Shown piece after piece: positions 31,662-41,105 of a stretch of DNA of 41,134 bases. The stretch comes from Caldilineaceae bacterium SB0661_bin_32 (GTDB lineage Bacteria; Chloroflexota; Anaerolineae; Caldilineales; Caldilineaceae): the NCBI GenBank assembly GCA_009841235.1, contig VXMH01000010.1, forward strand, positions 1 through 41,134, written 5' to 3'. The first letter of the stretch is position 1, and every line of letters starts with the position of its first letter. The notes under the pieces were generated by a model. It made no database searches and was not told the DNA's origin. It saw nothing but the letters and a program-made list of their open reading frames with translations. Position numbers and translations under genes: made by a program.

Positions 31662-33242
31662 ATGGCTGACAATATCCTGGAAGATCCGATTATACGGATC
31701 TCGACATCAGACGGGTCGACCGGTCATGTATCGTTGCCGGCGGTCTATGCGGCGCTAATGCGGGACGAAGTTGACGCCTTCCCCGCGCTCAGGCCCCATC
31801 AGCGCCACGCCTGGCACGCCTTTCTGGCGCAGTTGGGCGCGGCGGCGATGCAATGCGCCGGGCTGAGCGAACCGCCGGACAGCGCCGAAGAGTGGCGGCG
31901 CATGGTGCGCGAACTGACTCCCGATTTTCCCGACGATGAGCCCTGGCATCTCGTTGTGGAGGATATTACCAGGCCGGCATTCATGCAGCCGCCCGCCAGA
32001 TCGGACGACAGGTTTAAGGATTACAAGACCGTTGTTCCAACACCGGATGGACTGGATATGCTGGTCCTCTCGAAGAATCACGACATCAAGTCGGCTGTGG
32101 CGGTGGAGGCGGAAGCGGACGACTGGATCTTTGCCCTGATCACACTGCAGACGATGGAGGGTTTCAGCGGGGCGGGCAACTACGGAATCTCGAGGATGAA
32201 CGGCGGATTGGGCAGTCGGGCGGCCTTCTCTCTCACGCCTTCGACAAGGCCCGGCGTGCATCTGCGGCGCGATTTGAAGGGACTGTCTGAGAGGTACGAA
32301 TCGCTGTTAGCAGACTATTCCATGAGCGATTTTGGCGTTGCTCTGCTTTGGACGCTTCCCTGGGACGGGACGAAGAGCGAAGCGCTGCTCCCGGACCGGT
32401 TGCACCCGTACTATATTGAAATCTGCCGGCGCATCCGCTTGCGCGTCAGCGCCGGCGGCGATTTGTACGGCCTCAGAACAAGCTCGAAGGCGGCGCGCGT
32501 TGAGGCGAAAAGTCTGAACGGGATAACGGGCGACCCCTGGATGCCGATCAACCGCAAGGAGAGCAAGGCGCTTACGCTGGCCAGCGGAGGGTTTACTTAC
32601 AGACGGGTGACCGAATATCTGACCTCGGCGAATTGGGAGCAGCCCGCGCTCTTGCAGCCAGTCCGCTCCGAACAGAATGAATCGGCGCCGACGTTGCTGC
32701 TTGCGCGTGCGTTGGTGCGGGGGCAGGGCAAGACCGAAGGCTACCACGAACGCATCATCCCTGTCAGCCATAAGGTCAAGCGGGCGCTGATGCAGCGCGA
32801 GAACATGAACGAGCTTGACAGAATCGCCCAATCCCGCATTGAAAACATCAGCACGGTCCAGCGCATTCTCAGCCATGCGATCCAGGTCTTCGCGGCCAGG
32901 GGCGATGGCCAGAATCTGAGCAACGAACACCGCAAGCTGGCCCGCCCGTGGCTCAACAGGCTCGACGCATTCGTTGATTCCTGTTTTTTCGACGATCTGC
33001 AGGTTGAGTTTGAGAGCAATGACAGGGACGAACGCAGCCGCATACGAAAAAAATGGCTGCTGGATGGAGAGAGAGGGGTCGTAAACCGGGCGCGCAGAAT
33101 CCTGGGGGAGGCTGAAGAAGGGTTGCCCTGCCCGGCCATCCACCGCTACCGCGCCCGCGCCAACGCCGAGAATCTGTTCGAAGGAAGAATTCGAGGGCCG
33201 CAAGGGTTGCCGTTTCTATTTGAAGACGCAGAGGAGGAGTAA
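31662..33242 (+). CDS. cas8e: Cas8e (Cse1/CasA), large subunit of type I-E Cascade
   Basis: The 526-residue protein recognises the PAM and recruits Cas3. It has the Cse1 layout: an N-terminal part (SLPAVYAALMRDEVDAFPAL, RPHQRHAWHAFLAQLGAAAM), the DDEPWHLVVEDITRPAFMQPP segment, a middle region with FSGAGNYGISRMNGGLGSR, and a C-terminal helical bundle from about residue 390. Length is normal for the family. GAGGAG lies upstream of the ATG. It ends two bases before the next gene, whose ribosome-binding site (GAGGAGGAG) lies inside the cas8e 3' end. Confidence 0.93.
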   Translation: MADNILEDPIIRISTSDGSTGHVSLPAVYAALMRDEVDAFPALRPHQRHAWHAFLAQLGAAAMQCAGLSEPPDSAEEWRRMVRELTPDFPDDEPWHLVVEDITRPAFMQPPARSDDRFKDYKTVVPTPDGLDMLVLSKNHDIKSAVAVEAEADDWIFALITLQTMEGFSGAGNYGISRMNGGLGSRAAFSLTPSTRPGVHLRRDLKGLSERYESLLADYSMSDFGVALLWTLPWDGTKSEALLPDRLHPYYIEICRRIRLRVSAGGDLYGLRTSSKAARVEAKSLNGITGDPWMPINRKESKALTLASGGFTYRRVTEYLTSANWEQPALLQPVRSEQNESAPTLLLARALVRGQGKTEGYHERIIPVSHKVKRALMQRENMNELDRIAQSRIENISTVQRILSHAIQVFAARGDGQNLSNEHRKLARPWLNRLDAFVDSCFFDDLQVEFESNDRDERSRIRKKWLLDGERGVVNRARRILGEAEEGLPCPAIHRYRARANAENLFEGRIRGPQGLPFLFEDAEEE

Positions 33243-33244
33243 CG

Positions 33245-34201
33245 ATGTCGCAGCAACAACCTACTACTGCTGGCGCAGAATCCCGACGCAAAGCAGATTC
33301 ATCCATTCCCACCGAACGATCTCCTCGGGAACTGCACTTTACTCAGGAGGTGATTGACACAGCGCAACATTACGGGTGGCAACCATTCCATCTCCGAGAC
33401 CGGGAGAGTGCGGCTATTGTTCGAGGCAGAGGGTTCCCGGACTTGGTATTGTTTCGGGAAGACCAGCTGATTATTGCTGAACTGAAACGGGACGAATCCA
33501 GCCAGCTATCGGCCGATCAGGTTGGTTGGTTAAACGCATTTCGCCAGCACGTGCCTGCCTATGAATGGCGGCCCAGAGATTGGGACGAAATAGAGAAAGT
33601 TCTTAGACACGGTGGCGTAGTCCAAAGCGATGGTAAGACTCCGCCCTCTGGAAGGAGACATTTGGGCACCAACCAGATACCGAGAAATTTCCACTCTGTT
33701 ATACAGGGCCTGGCTGAAACGATTGAAGACAAGGAGTTTGATCGCGGCGACAGATCGAGATTACGTCGCATGGACCCTGACAATCCAGATACCGCTGCCT
33801 TCTGGAGACTATTAGTCAGAGCGGGAATGCCGGAAGACCCCGACATCAGCAAATGGGGATTAATCATACACGGCATGGCGCTAATGTCTCACGGCGCGGA
33901 ACTCGCGCATAACCCTCGGATTTCCATTGGTCGCGCGCTGTATCAGGGTGGAGGGCAAAGAGTACCCTTTTACTCTGAGAAACGTCTATCGACTTTGCTC
34001 GCGGCCAGAGATCCTACGCTGCACCGTCTGCTGGCGAGGCTGTTCCGTATGCTATCTGCTGAAGGATGCGCTTTCAATTGGTTTGAGATGACCAGATTTA
34101 TCCTTTACGAAGGGTACGACGAAGGCGGGGCAGACCAGATCCGAGTCGAGATTGCCCGCGAGTACTACCGAACGGAACGACAAAACACGCCGTCAGAGTA
34201 A
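33245..34201 (+). CDS. cse2: VRR-NUC nuclease domain fused to Cse2 (Cas11e/CasB)
   Basis: The 318-residue protein is about twice the usual Cse2 length. Residues about 29-122 form a VRR-NUC domain: HFTQEVIDTAQHYGWQPFHL (Glu35), GFPDLVLF (Asp66), IIAELKRD (Glu79, Lys81), QLSADQVGWL (Gln92) and YEWRPRDWDEIEKVL. These are the PD-(D/E)XK catalytic positions, all intact. A linker (about 123-148) leads to the Cse2 domain (about 150-310): DRGDRSRLRRMDPD, AAFWRLLVRAGMP, GLIIHGMALMSHG, SIGRALYQGGG, LHRLLARLFRMLS and a final REYYRTER. The reading frame is continuous, and the start has GAGGAGGAG at the right distance, two bases after cas8e. The gene is visibly lower in GC than cas8e and cas7e. Cse2 forms a dimer along the R-loop of Cascade, so the fusion would place a nuclease beside the displaced strand; this role is inference. 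Confidence 0.88.
   Translation: MSQQQPTTAGAESRRKADSSIPTERSPRELHFTQEVIDTAQHYGWQPFHLRDRESAAIVRGRGFPDLVLFREDQLIIAELKRDESSQLSADQVGWLNAFRQHVPAYEWRPRDWDEIEKVLRHGGVVQSDGKTPPSGRRHLGTNQIPRNFHSVIQGLAETIEDKEFDRGDRSRLRRMDPDNPDTAAFWRLLVRAGMPEDPDISKWGLIIHGMALMSHGAELAHNPRISIGRALYQGGGQRVPFYSEKRLSTLLAARDPTLHRLLARLFRMLSAEGCAFNWFEMTRFILYEGYDEGGADQIRVEIAREYYRTERQNTPSE
33652..33664 (+). promoter_or_regulatory. Internal ribosome-binding site and TTG start for free Cse2
   Basis: AAGGAG (33652-33657) is followed after four bases by TTG (33662-33664), in frame at codon 140 and just before the Cse2 domain. Initiation here would give a 179-residue protein, the normal size of a stand-alone Cse2. There is no other Met codon between residues 1 and 176. 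Internal starts that make small subunits are known in types I-B, I-C and I-D. Confidence 0.5.
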
Positions 34202-34245
34202 CTTCATCCTGAACATACAACTATCGATTGAAAGGATCGACCATC

Positions 34246-35415
34246 ATGTCCGTTTCACGTTTTTTGCAGATTCACAGCCTCCATTCCTATCCGGCTGCAC
34301 TGCTCAACCGCGATGACAGCGGCCTGGCGAAACGCATGCCGTTTGGCGACGCGGTGCGCACACGGATCTCCTCGCAGTGTCTCAAGAGGCACTGGCGCAC
34401 GGCTGACGACGAGTACGCGATCCACAAGATCCCCAATGTTGCCGGAGCAATACGCTCGCGCAATGTCATTGACCGCGAGGTGATCGAACCGCTGCGGGAA
34501 GGCGGGGGGATCGACGAAGAGGTACTGTCTGCGGTTGAAGAGGCGTTCAACATTGGGGTGTACGGCAGCAGCGGCACCAGCGAAAGCGGTCGTCAGCCTC
34601 TCCTGCTCGGTCTGCCGGAGGTATCGTATCTGCGCGACAAGGCGGACGCCATCTGCCGGGCGCACGCGCAGGATGCCAAGGCCGCCGGTCAGAGCGCGAA
34701 GGATCTGTTCGGCAAGGAGGAACGCGACAACTTCAAGGCATTCCGCCAGGAGACGGCTCTCCCCGGCGGGCTGGAAAGCGCGCTCTTCGGCCGCATGGTG
34801 ACGTCTGACCCGGCCGCCAATATCGATGCCGCGGTCCACGTGGCCCATGCCTTCACAGTCCATCGCGAGGAGAGTGAGAGCGACTATTTCTCGGTCGTAG
34901 ACGACCTGCAGGGCGACGATGAAGACGCCGGCGCGGCGCATATCGGCGACACCGAGCTGACCGCCGGCCTCTTCTACGGCTATGTTGTCGTCGACGTTCC
35001 CGGCCTGATTTCAAACCTGCAGGGCTGTGAGGCCCAAGCGTGGCAGAGCGCCGACCGTTCGTTGGGCGCCCAGGTCGTCAAACATCTCATCCATCTCATC
35101 GCCACCGTATCGCCCGGCGCCAAGCTCGGCTCCACTGCTCCGTATTCCTATGCCGACCTGATCCTGATCGAGATCGGGACGCGGCAGCCGCGCAGCCTGG
35201 CGAACGCATTCCGCAGCCCGAGCTCCGCCCAGACAGCCGCCGCGGCCGCGGCCCTGGCTGGATACCTGACCCAACTCGACAACGCCTATGGCGTGCGCGA
35301 GGCCCGGCGGGTGATGTCGGTCGCCGACTGCGACATTCCCAATGCGGACCGCCTCTGCCTGGACGATCTGGCCGCCTGGACTGCGGGCGCGGTCCAATCC
35401 GGGGAGGCGGCCTGA
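34246..35415 (+). CDS. cas7e: Cas7e (Cse4/CasC), backbone subunit of Cascade
   Basis: The 389-residue backbone protein binds crRNA and forms six copies in type I-E Cascade. The N-terminus FLQIHSLHSYPAALLNRDDS and the block KRMPFGDAVRTRISSQCLKR are diagnostic. Later segments are HVAHAFTVHREESESDYFSV and GDTELTAGLFYGYVVVDV. The start at 34246 is preferred over an upstream TTG, because MSVSRFLQIHS is the family beginning and AAAGGA is upstream. It is 44 bp after the fused Cse2 gene and 1 bp before cas5e. Confidence 0.95.
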   Translation: MSVSRFLQIHSLHSYPAALLNRDDSGLAKRMPFGDAVRTRISSQCLKRHWRTADDEYAIHKIPNVAGAIRSRNVIDREVIEPLREGGGIDEEVLSAVEEAFNIGVYGSSGTSESGRQPLLLGLPEVSYLRDKADAICRAHAQDAKAAGQSAKDLFGKEERDNFKAFRQETALPGGLESALFGRMVTSDPAANIDAAVHVAHAFTVHREESESDYFSVVDDLQGDDEDAGAAHIGDTELTAGLFYGYVVVDVPGLISNLQGCEAQAWQSADRSLGAQVVKHLIHLIATVSPGAKLGSTAPYSYADLILIEIGTRQPRSLANAFRSPSSAQTAAAAAALAGYLTQLDNAYGVREARRVMSVADCDIPNADRLCLDDLAAWTAGAVQSGEAA

Positions 35416-35416
35416 C

Positions 35417-36190
35417 ATGCGCCATCTGATACTCGCGCTGGAAGCGCCGTTGATGGCCTTTGGCGGGGAGATCGTCGACAACTATGGCGTCGTCCGCTGG
35501 TTTCCCGCCGCTTCGATGCTGACCGGTCTCCTGGCCAATGCCCTGGGCTGGCGGCGGACTGAGGCCGAACGGCATCAGGAACTGCAAGAGCGCTTGATCT
35601 ACGCGGCCCGCATCGACCGCGAGCCGGCCGGCGGCGTGCGGCTGACCGATTTTCAGACCGCTAAGCTAAACAAAAGCGACAAAGGTTGGACCACCCGAGG
35701 CCAACACGAAGACAGGGCGGGCGGGATAAAAACATACGACGCCCCACATCTGCGTTACCGCGACTACCTGGCCGATATGCGCGTCACGGTCGTCCTGCGG
35801 ATGGAAGAGGCCGAATTCGAACCCGCTCTGGAAGATCTGGCGGAGGCGCTCGAGCAGCCGTCCCGGCCGCTGTTTATCGGACGCAAACCCTGTCTGCCTT
35901 CCACGGCGCTGTTCCAGGGCTTCCAGGAGGGTGAGACGGTCTTGACCGCCCTGCTGGCCGTGCCCCTGGAGAGGCAGGATGAGCAGACGGAGAGCATTCG
36001 CGTACTGTGGCCTGCGGGTGAGGGTGCTGGGAGCGTCAGGCCCAGCCGCACCTATATGCTGACCGACGAACGCAACTGGATTTCCGGTCTGCACGGGGGC
36101 GGCCGCAGTGTGTGCGAGTCTGCGGTGCCCGCGGCCCGCTTCCCCGTGACAGGCAGTGACGAAGCGCAACCGGAGGAGGAACAATCATAG
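35417..36190 (+). CDS. cas5e: Cas5e (CasD), crRNA 5'-handle-binding subunit
   Basis: The 257-residue RAMP protein begins MRHLILALEAPLMAFGGEIV, the characteristic Cas5e start, with NYGVVRWFPAASMLTGLLAN. It caps the 5' handle of the crRNA together with Cas8e. The end has RTYMLTDERNWISGLHGGGR. The gene starts one base after the cas7e stop, and its TAG shares a base with the GTG of cas6e, indicating tight co-translation. Confidence 0.93.
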   Translation: MRHLILALEAPLMAFGGEIVDNYGVVRWFPAASMLTGLLANALGWRRTEAERHQELQERLIYAARIDREPAGGVRLTDFQTAKLNKSDKGWTTRGQHEDRAGGIKTYDAPHLRYRDYLADMRVTVVLRMEEAEFEPALEDLAEALEQPSRPLFIGRKPCLPSTALFQGFQEGETVLTALLAVPLERQDEQTESIRVLWPAGEGAGSVRPSRTYMLTDERNWISGLHGGGRSVCESAVPAARFPVTGSDEAQPEEEQS

Positions 36191-36963
36191 TGACTGTTCA
36201 GGAAAGCGGCCTGGTGACGGCACGGACATTGCAGATGATTCGGGCGGAGATAGACCTGCGCTCCTTCCAGCATTGGGCCGGATCGCGGCAGATGATAGGC
36301 CGCCAGACGTTTGATGAGGGGTACGCCATGCACTGTTTCCTCGCCGGTGTATTCGGGGAGCTGGCGCCGCAGCCATTCCGCTTGATCATTCCCAGGAGCA
36401 AGGGCAACCGCCGGGGCGTATTCTACGGCTATGGCCGCGCCGGCGTGGAGGCGTTGCGAGGCGCGACCGCACAGTTTGCCGACCCGCTCCAGGCCCGTGT
36501 GCTGCCCGGTTCGACTCTGGAAGGCAAGCCGATGCCGGCAACGTGGAAGGCAGGTACGCGGCTGGGATTCGAGCTTCTCACCCGCCCTACGATTCGCCGC
36601 TCAAAAAGAGCTGCAACCCATCAGGGCACAGAGTGGGACGCTTTCCTCTGGGAAGCAATCCAGCATCCAAAAGGAGAAATGCCGCGCGGCAGGGAGGAGG
36701 TCTATAAGGATTGGCTGCGAGAGCGGTTCCGGCGCCGCGGCGGGGCGGAGCTGGAAGAGGCGAGGCTCGCCTCTTTTCAGCGGACGCGGGTTATTCGCCG
36801 GCGCGGTTCCCGCCCAATCGAGGGTCCCGATGCCCTGATGTCGGGGGCTCTGACCATCACCGACGGCGAAAAGTTCGCCCAGCTGCTGGCGCGAGGAATC
36901 GGCCGTCATCGCGCCTACGGTTACGGGATGCTGCTTCTGCGTCCGCCGGGAAAGCCGGCCTGA
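36190..36963 (+). CDS. cas6e: Cas6e (Cse3/CasE), pre-crRNA endoribonuclease
   Basis: The 257-residue protein starts at GTG 36190, overlapping the cas5e stop. It cuts CRISPR transcripts at the base of the repeat hairpin and stays bound to the crRNA. Features: LRSFQHWAGSRQMIGRQTFD near the N-terminus, DEGYAMHCFLAGVFGELAPQ, RGVFYGYGRAGVEAL, and the Gly-rich C-terminal RAMP loop RGIGRHRAYGYGMLLLRPPG. The expected catalytic His lies near residues 25-45, but I cannot assign it without an alignment. It is the last gene before the array; no cas1 or cas2 follows. Confidence 0.93.
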   Translation: MTVQESGLVTARTLQMIRAEIDLRSFQHWAGSRQMIGRQTFDEGYAMHCFLAGVFGELAPQPFRLIIPRSKGNRRGVFYGYGRAGVEALRGATAQFADPLQARVLPGSTLEGKPMPATWKAGTRLGFELLTRPTIRRSKRAATHQGTEWDAFLWEAIQHPKGEMPRGREEVYKDWLRERFRRRGGAELEEARLASFQRTRVIRRRGSRPIEGPDALMSGALTITDGEKFAQLLARGIGRHRAYGYGMLLLRPPGKPA

Positions 36964-37018
36964 CGGATGTGATTCGTTTGCTAAGTGCACATTAACAATC
37001 GAATACTCTCCACCTCAT
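36964..37018 (+). promoter_or_regulatory. Short leader between cas6e and the CRISPR array
   Basis: Only 55 bases separate cas6e from the first repeat. It is AT-richer than its surroundings and includes TTTGCTAAGTGCACATT and CAATCGAATACT, which may be a weak promoter (TTGCTA, 18-base spacer, AATACT). Type I-E leaders are commonly longer. The array may be read mostly from the cas promoter. Confidence 0.45.
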
Positions 37019-37107
37019 GGTTCCCCGTACACGGCGGGGATAGACCTCAGGCGATCAACCACGCCTCGGTTGCTGTAACGGTTCCCCCGCACACGCGGGG
37101 ATAGACC

Positions 37108-37201
37108 CCAGAACATCCGCCGCAGAGCCTCGCGATTCAAGGTTCCCCCGCACACGCGGGGATAGACCTTCGTCTTGCCGAGATTCCAGACACCCACGCC
37201 G
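37108..37201 (+). repeat. Spacers 2-3, duplicated block (first copy)
   Basis: Spacer 2 begins CCAGAACATCCGCC and spacer 3 begins TTCGTCTTGCCGAG. Both occur again in the same order, with the intervening repeat, at 40524-40617. Confidence 0.97.
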
Positions 37202-40200
37202 GGTTCCCCCGCACACGCGGGGATAGACCGCTCGTTCCACTTCTTCAGCGGCGTGTTCATCGGGTTCCCCCGCACACGCGGGGATAGACCGTACCGGCGT
37301 TCATGTCGGATCAGGTCGTTCGCGGTTCCCCCGCACACGCGGGGATAGACCTCGTACATTCCTGACGTGCGGAAGGTCGTCAGCGGTTCCCCCGCACACG
37401 CGGGGATAGACCCTGCTAGGTCGCCATGCAGAACGACTAGGCTATGGTTCCCCCGCACACGCGGGGATAGACCTCCCGTTCACGTCCGAAGGATCAGACG
37501 CATTTGGGTTCCCCCGCACACGCGGGGATAGACCAGATAGGCACGTCTACAGGCGTGACAAAAACATGGTTCCCCCGCACACGCGGGGATAGACCGGCGG
37601 ACGCGTGGCAGGGTACAGCATTGTCTACGGTTCCCCCGCACACGCGGGGATAGACCTGCGCCCGCCTACTTCTTGAATCGGGCCGCCTTGGTTCCCCCGC
37701 ACACGCGGGGATAGACCCCTCGCACAAGCGACGGTGCGCTGGGCAAAACGGGTTCCCCCGCACACGCGGGGATAGACCTCGCGCTCCCGATCTTCGCGGG
37801 GCGTCATTCCGGGTTCCCCCGCACACGCGGGGATAGACCCTTGAACAACCACTCGGCCTGACCGTTGATTTGGGTTCCCCCGCACACGCGGGGATAGACC
37901 GTGTTCTCTGAACAGATAGGGGGGGGCGTGGTGGGTTCCCCCGCACACGCGGGGATAGACCCTTGGACTCCAGGCGGATGGCATGGCTTAACTTGGTTCC
38001 CCCGCACACGCGGGGATAGACCTATTCGTTGATATCCGTTGCGATTTTCGCCCGTGGTTCCCCCGCACACGCGGGGATAGACCCTGGTCACCGTGGGTTC
38101 GTGGTGGGTTGCGCCCGGTTCCCCCGCACACGCGGGGATAGACCTTGCGCCAATGCAAACGGGCGAACCGTGTTGGGGGTTCCCCCGCACACGCGGGGAT
38201 AGACCTGGCACAGGGCAGGCGGAGCGGTACGCCGGGCTGGTTCCCCCGCACACGCGGGGATAGACCGTACAGCGACATACTGACAGGCGTGACGGAAGGG
38301 GTTCCCCCGCACACGCGGGGATAGACCGTATTGAAACTCATAGAAAAGGAGCGTCAGAATGGTTCCCCCGCACACGCGGGGATAGACCCTCGGCGTCGTG
38401 TTCGGGTGGGGGATCATCTGCGGTTCCCCCGCACACGCGGGGATAGACCGAAACGCGTCTTTGCCCGCGTCGTCAAGCCCGTGGTTCCCCCGCACACGCG
38501 GGGATAGACCTTTCCGTCAGCATCACGGGCGATAGGGTGATTGGGTTCCCCCGCACACGCGGGGATAGACCGTCCTGATATTTCGGAGATGGGTACTTAG
38601 GTATGGTTCCCCCGCACACGCGGGGATAGACCTTGTGTCTTTCCATTAGGCCGCCGTCCTGAATGGGTTCCCCCGCACACGCGGGGATAGACCGTTCACC
38701 TACCGGCCCAGTCTCTACACCGTTGAGGTTCCCCCGCACACGCGGGGATAGACCTGGCGCATTCTGAACCAGTGGCCCAGCCCCAGTGGTTCCCCCGCAC
38801 ACGCGGGGATAGACCGGTCGCGGAATGGGGCGGGGGTGTGATGCCTGTGGTTCCCCCGCACACGCGGGGATAGACCTACCACCCTCCGCAGTCCAGCGCA
38901 ACAGTTACAGGTTCCCCCGCACACGCGGGGATAGACCCAGCCGCGAGATGGACGCAATGCACGAACAGAAGGTTCCCCCGCACACGCGGGGATAGACCCA
39001 TTGCCCACAGGTTGGACGGCGACGCCGCCAAGGTTCCCCCGCACACGCGGGGATAGACCCTGGCATAGTACGCGCCTTCCCTGTCGCCATCCGGTTCCCC
39101 CGCACACGCGGGGATAGACCCGCGTTCATATCGGCGGCGGGCGGCAATCTGCTGGTTCCCCCGCACACGCGGGGATAGACCTGATAGGCCGCCCGTCATC
39201 ACTCACGCCCCGCCGGTTCCCCCGCACACGCGGGGATAGACCTTCTTCACCCGTGTCTGTGCGGTGCGTGCGCCAGGTTCCCCCGCACACGCGGGGATAG
39301 ACCCGCCTCGTTGTTCGCCAACGTGCGCACCGCGTTGGTTCCCCCGCACACGCGGGGATAGACCGAGATCATACAGGGGGATTGTCTTGACGTTATGGGT
39401 TCCCCCGCACACGCGGGGATAGACCGTGGCCGATTATCTGTCCATGCACGCCTACGCCGGTTCCCCCGCACACGCGGGGATAGACCGCGTGTTGACGTTT
39501 ATCGCTACAGAGTCTGAAGGGTTCCCCCGCACACGCGGGGATAGACCCTTCGTCACGTTCCTTTATGTCAGGGTACGCGCGGTTCCCCCGCACACGCGGG
39601 GATAGACCCTTCATGGCTATCATTCCATTCAAGTATCCCGTGGTTCCCCCGCACACGCGGGGATAGACCCTGTCTGTGTCTGCACTTCGTCTTTGGGAAC
39701 GGGGTTCCCCCGCACACGCGGGGATAGACCTTCAGCGGCTACAATCGCATGGGCGAGTGGGTTGGTTCCCCCGCACACGCGGGGATAGACCCGGTTTCGA
39801 GTCAACGCAAAGTCTGTCAGAAGGGGTTCCCCCGCACACGCGGGGATAGACCGTGATATTTCGCCGGCGGGCGTTGCGTGGGATGGGTTCCCCCGCACAC
39901 GCGGGGATAGACCTTGAGGTGGTGGTGCGGTTGTCGGAACAGGAATGGTTCCCCCGCACACGCGGGGATAGACCCGGTATTGTGCGGGCCACCAGACCGA
40001 GTATGGTGGTTCCCCCGCACACGCGGGGATAGACCGTGAACAATTTCAGAGAGGGAGCGAGTGCGGGGGGTTCCCCCGCACACGCGGGGATAGACCCATT
40101 CAGAGCGCACAGCAAGCGTTCAGAGCCTAGGTTCCCCCGCACACGCGGGGATAGACCCGTCTTGTCAAGCCACGTACCCTCGACCAGAACGGTTCCCCCG

Positions 40201-40523
40201 CACACGCGGGGATAGACCAATACCGCGAACGTTCACTTCGCCGATTGTATTGGTTCCCCCGCACACGCGGGGATAGACCGTTGACGCCGGTCCCGGCATT
40301 CGGAGTGAACGTGGTTCCCCCGCACACGCGGGGATAGACCTCTGTCAGGTCTTCATCGGTGTAGTCGTGAATCGGTTCCCCCGCACACGCGGGGATAGAC
40401 CCTTGTGTTGAACGTGGGATTATGCCCCTTGACAGGTTCCCCCGCACACGCGGGGATAGACCTTGAGTGTGCATGCTGACTGGCAGGCGAGACGGGGTTC
40501 CCCCGCACACGCGGGGATAGACC

Positions 40524-40617
40524 CCAGAACATCCGCCGCAGAGCCTCGCGATTCAAGGTTCCCCCGCACACGCGGGGATAGACCTTCGTCTTGCCGAGAT
40601 TCCAGACACCCACGCCG
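40524..40617 (+). repeat. Spacers 58-59, duplicated block (second copy)
   Basis: Identical to 37108-37201 including the central repeat. The distance is 56 units (3,416 bp). Confidence 0.97.
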
Positions 40618-41011
40618 GGTTCCCCCGCACACGCGGGGATAGACCGGAGGCGAGATGCTGGTAGAGATCGTTACGATGGGTTCCCCCGCACACGCGGGGA
40701 TAGACCTACTGGATGGATTTATCCGGTTCCGAACCGACTGGTTCCCCCGCACACGCGGGGATAGACCCCCTGTACCGCCTGGCTGCCGCCTACCGCTACG
40801 GGTTCCCCCGCACACGCGGGGATAGACCGCGCCCTCAAACGTTCAGCCACGCGATTTTGCAGGTTCCCCCGCACACGCGGGGATAGACCGGGTTCGACAG
40901 GGTGCTCGACCTGGCACTGTCCGGTTCCCCCGCACACGCGGGGATAGACCCACGGGCAGCGAGCCTGGCCTGAACAACGCTGAGGTTCCCCCGCACACGC
41001 GGGGATAGACC

Positions 41012-41105
41012 CCCACGTGAGACGGTGCAGGTGGGCGAACCGAGGGTTCCCCCGCACACGCGGGGATAGACCCCCACGTGAGACGGTGCAGGTGGGCGAA
41101 CCGAG
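41012..41105 (+). repeat. Identical neighbouring spacers 66 and 67
   Basis: 41012-41044 and 41073-41105 are the same sequence (begins CCCACGTGAGACGG), so one repeat-spacer unit has been tandemly duplicated. Confidence 0.97.
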
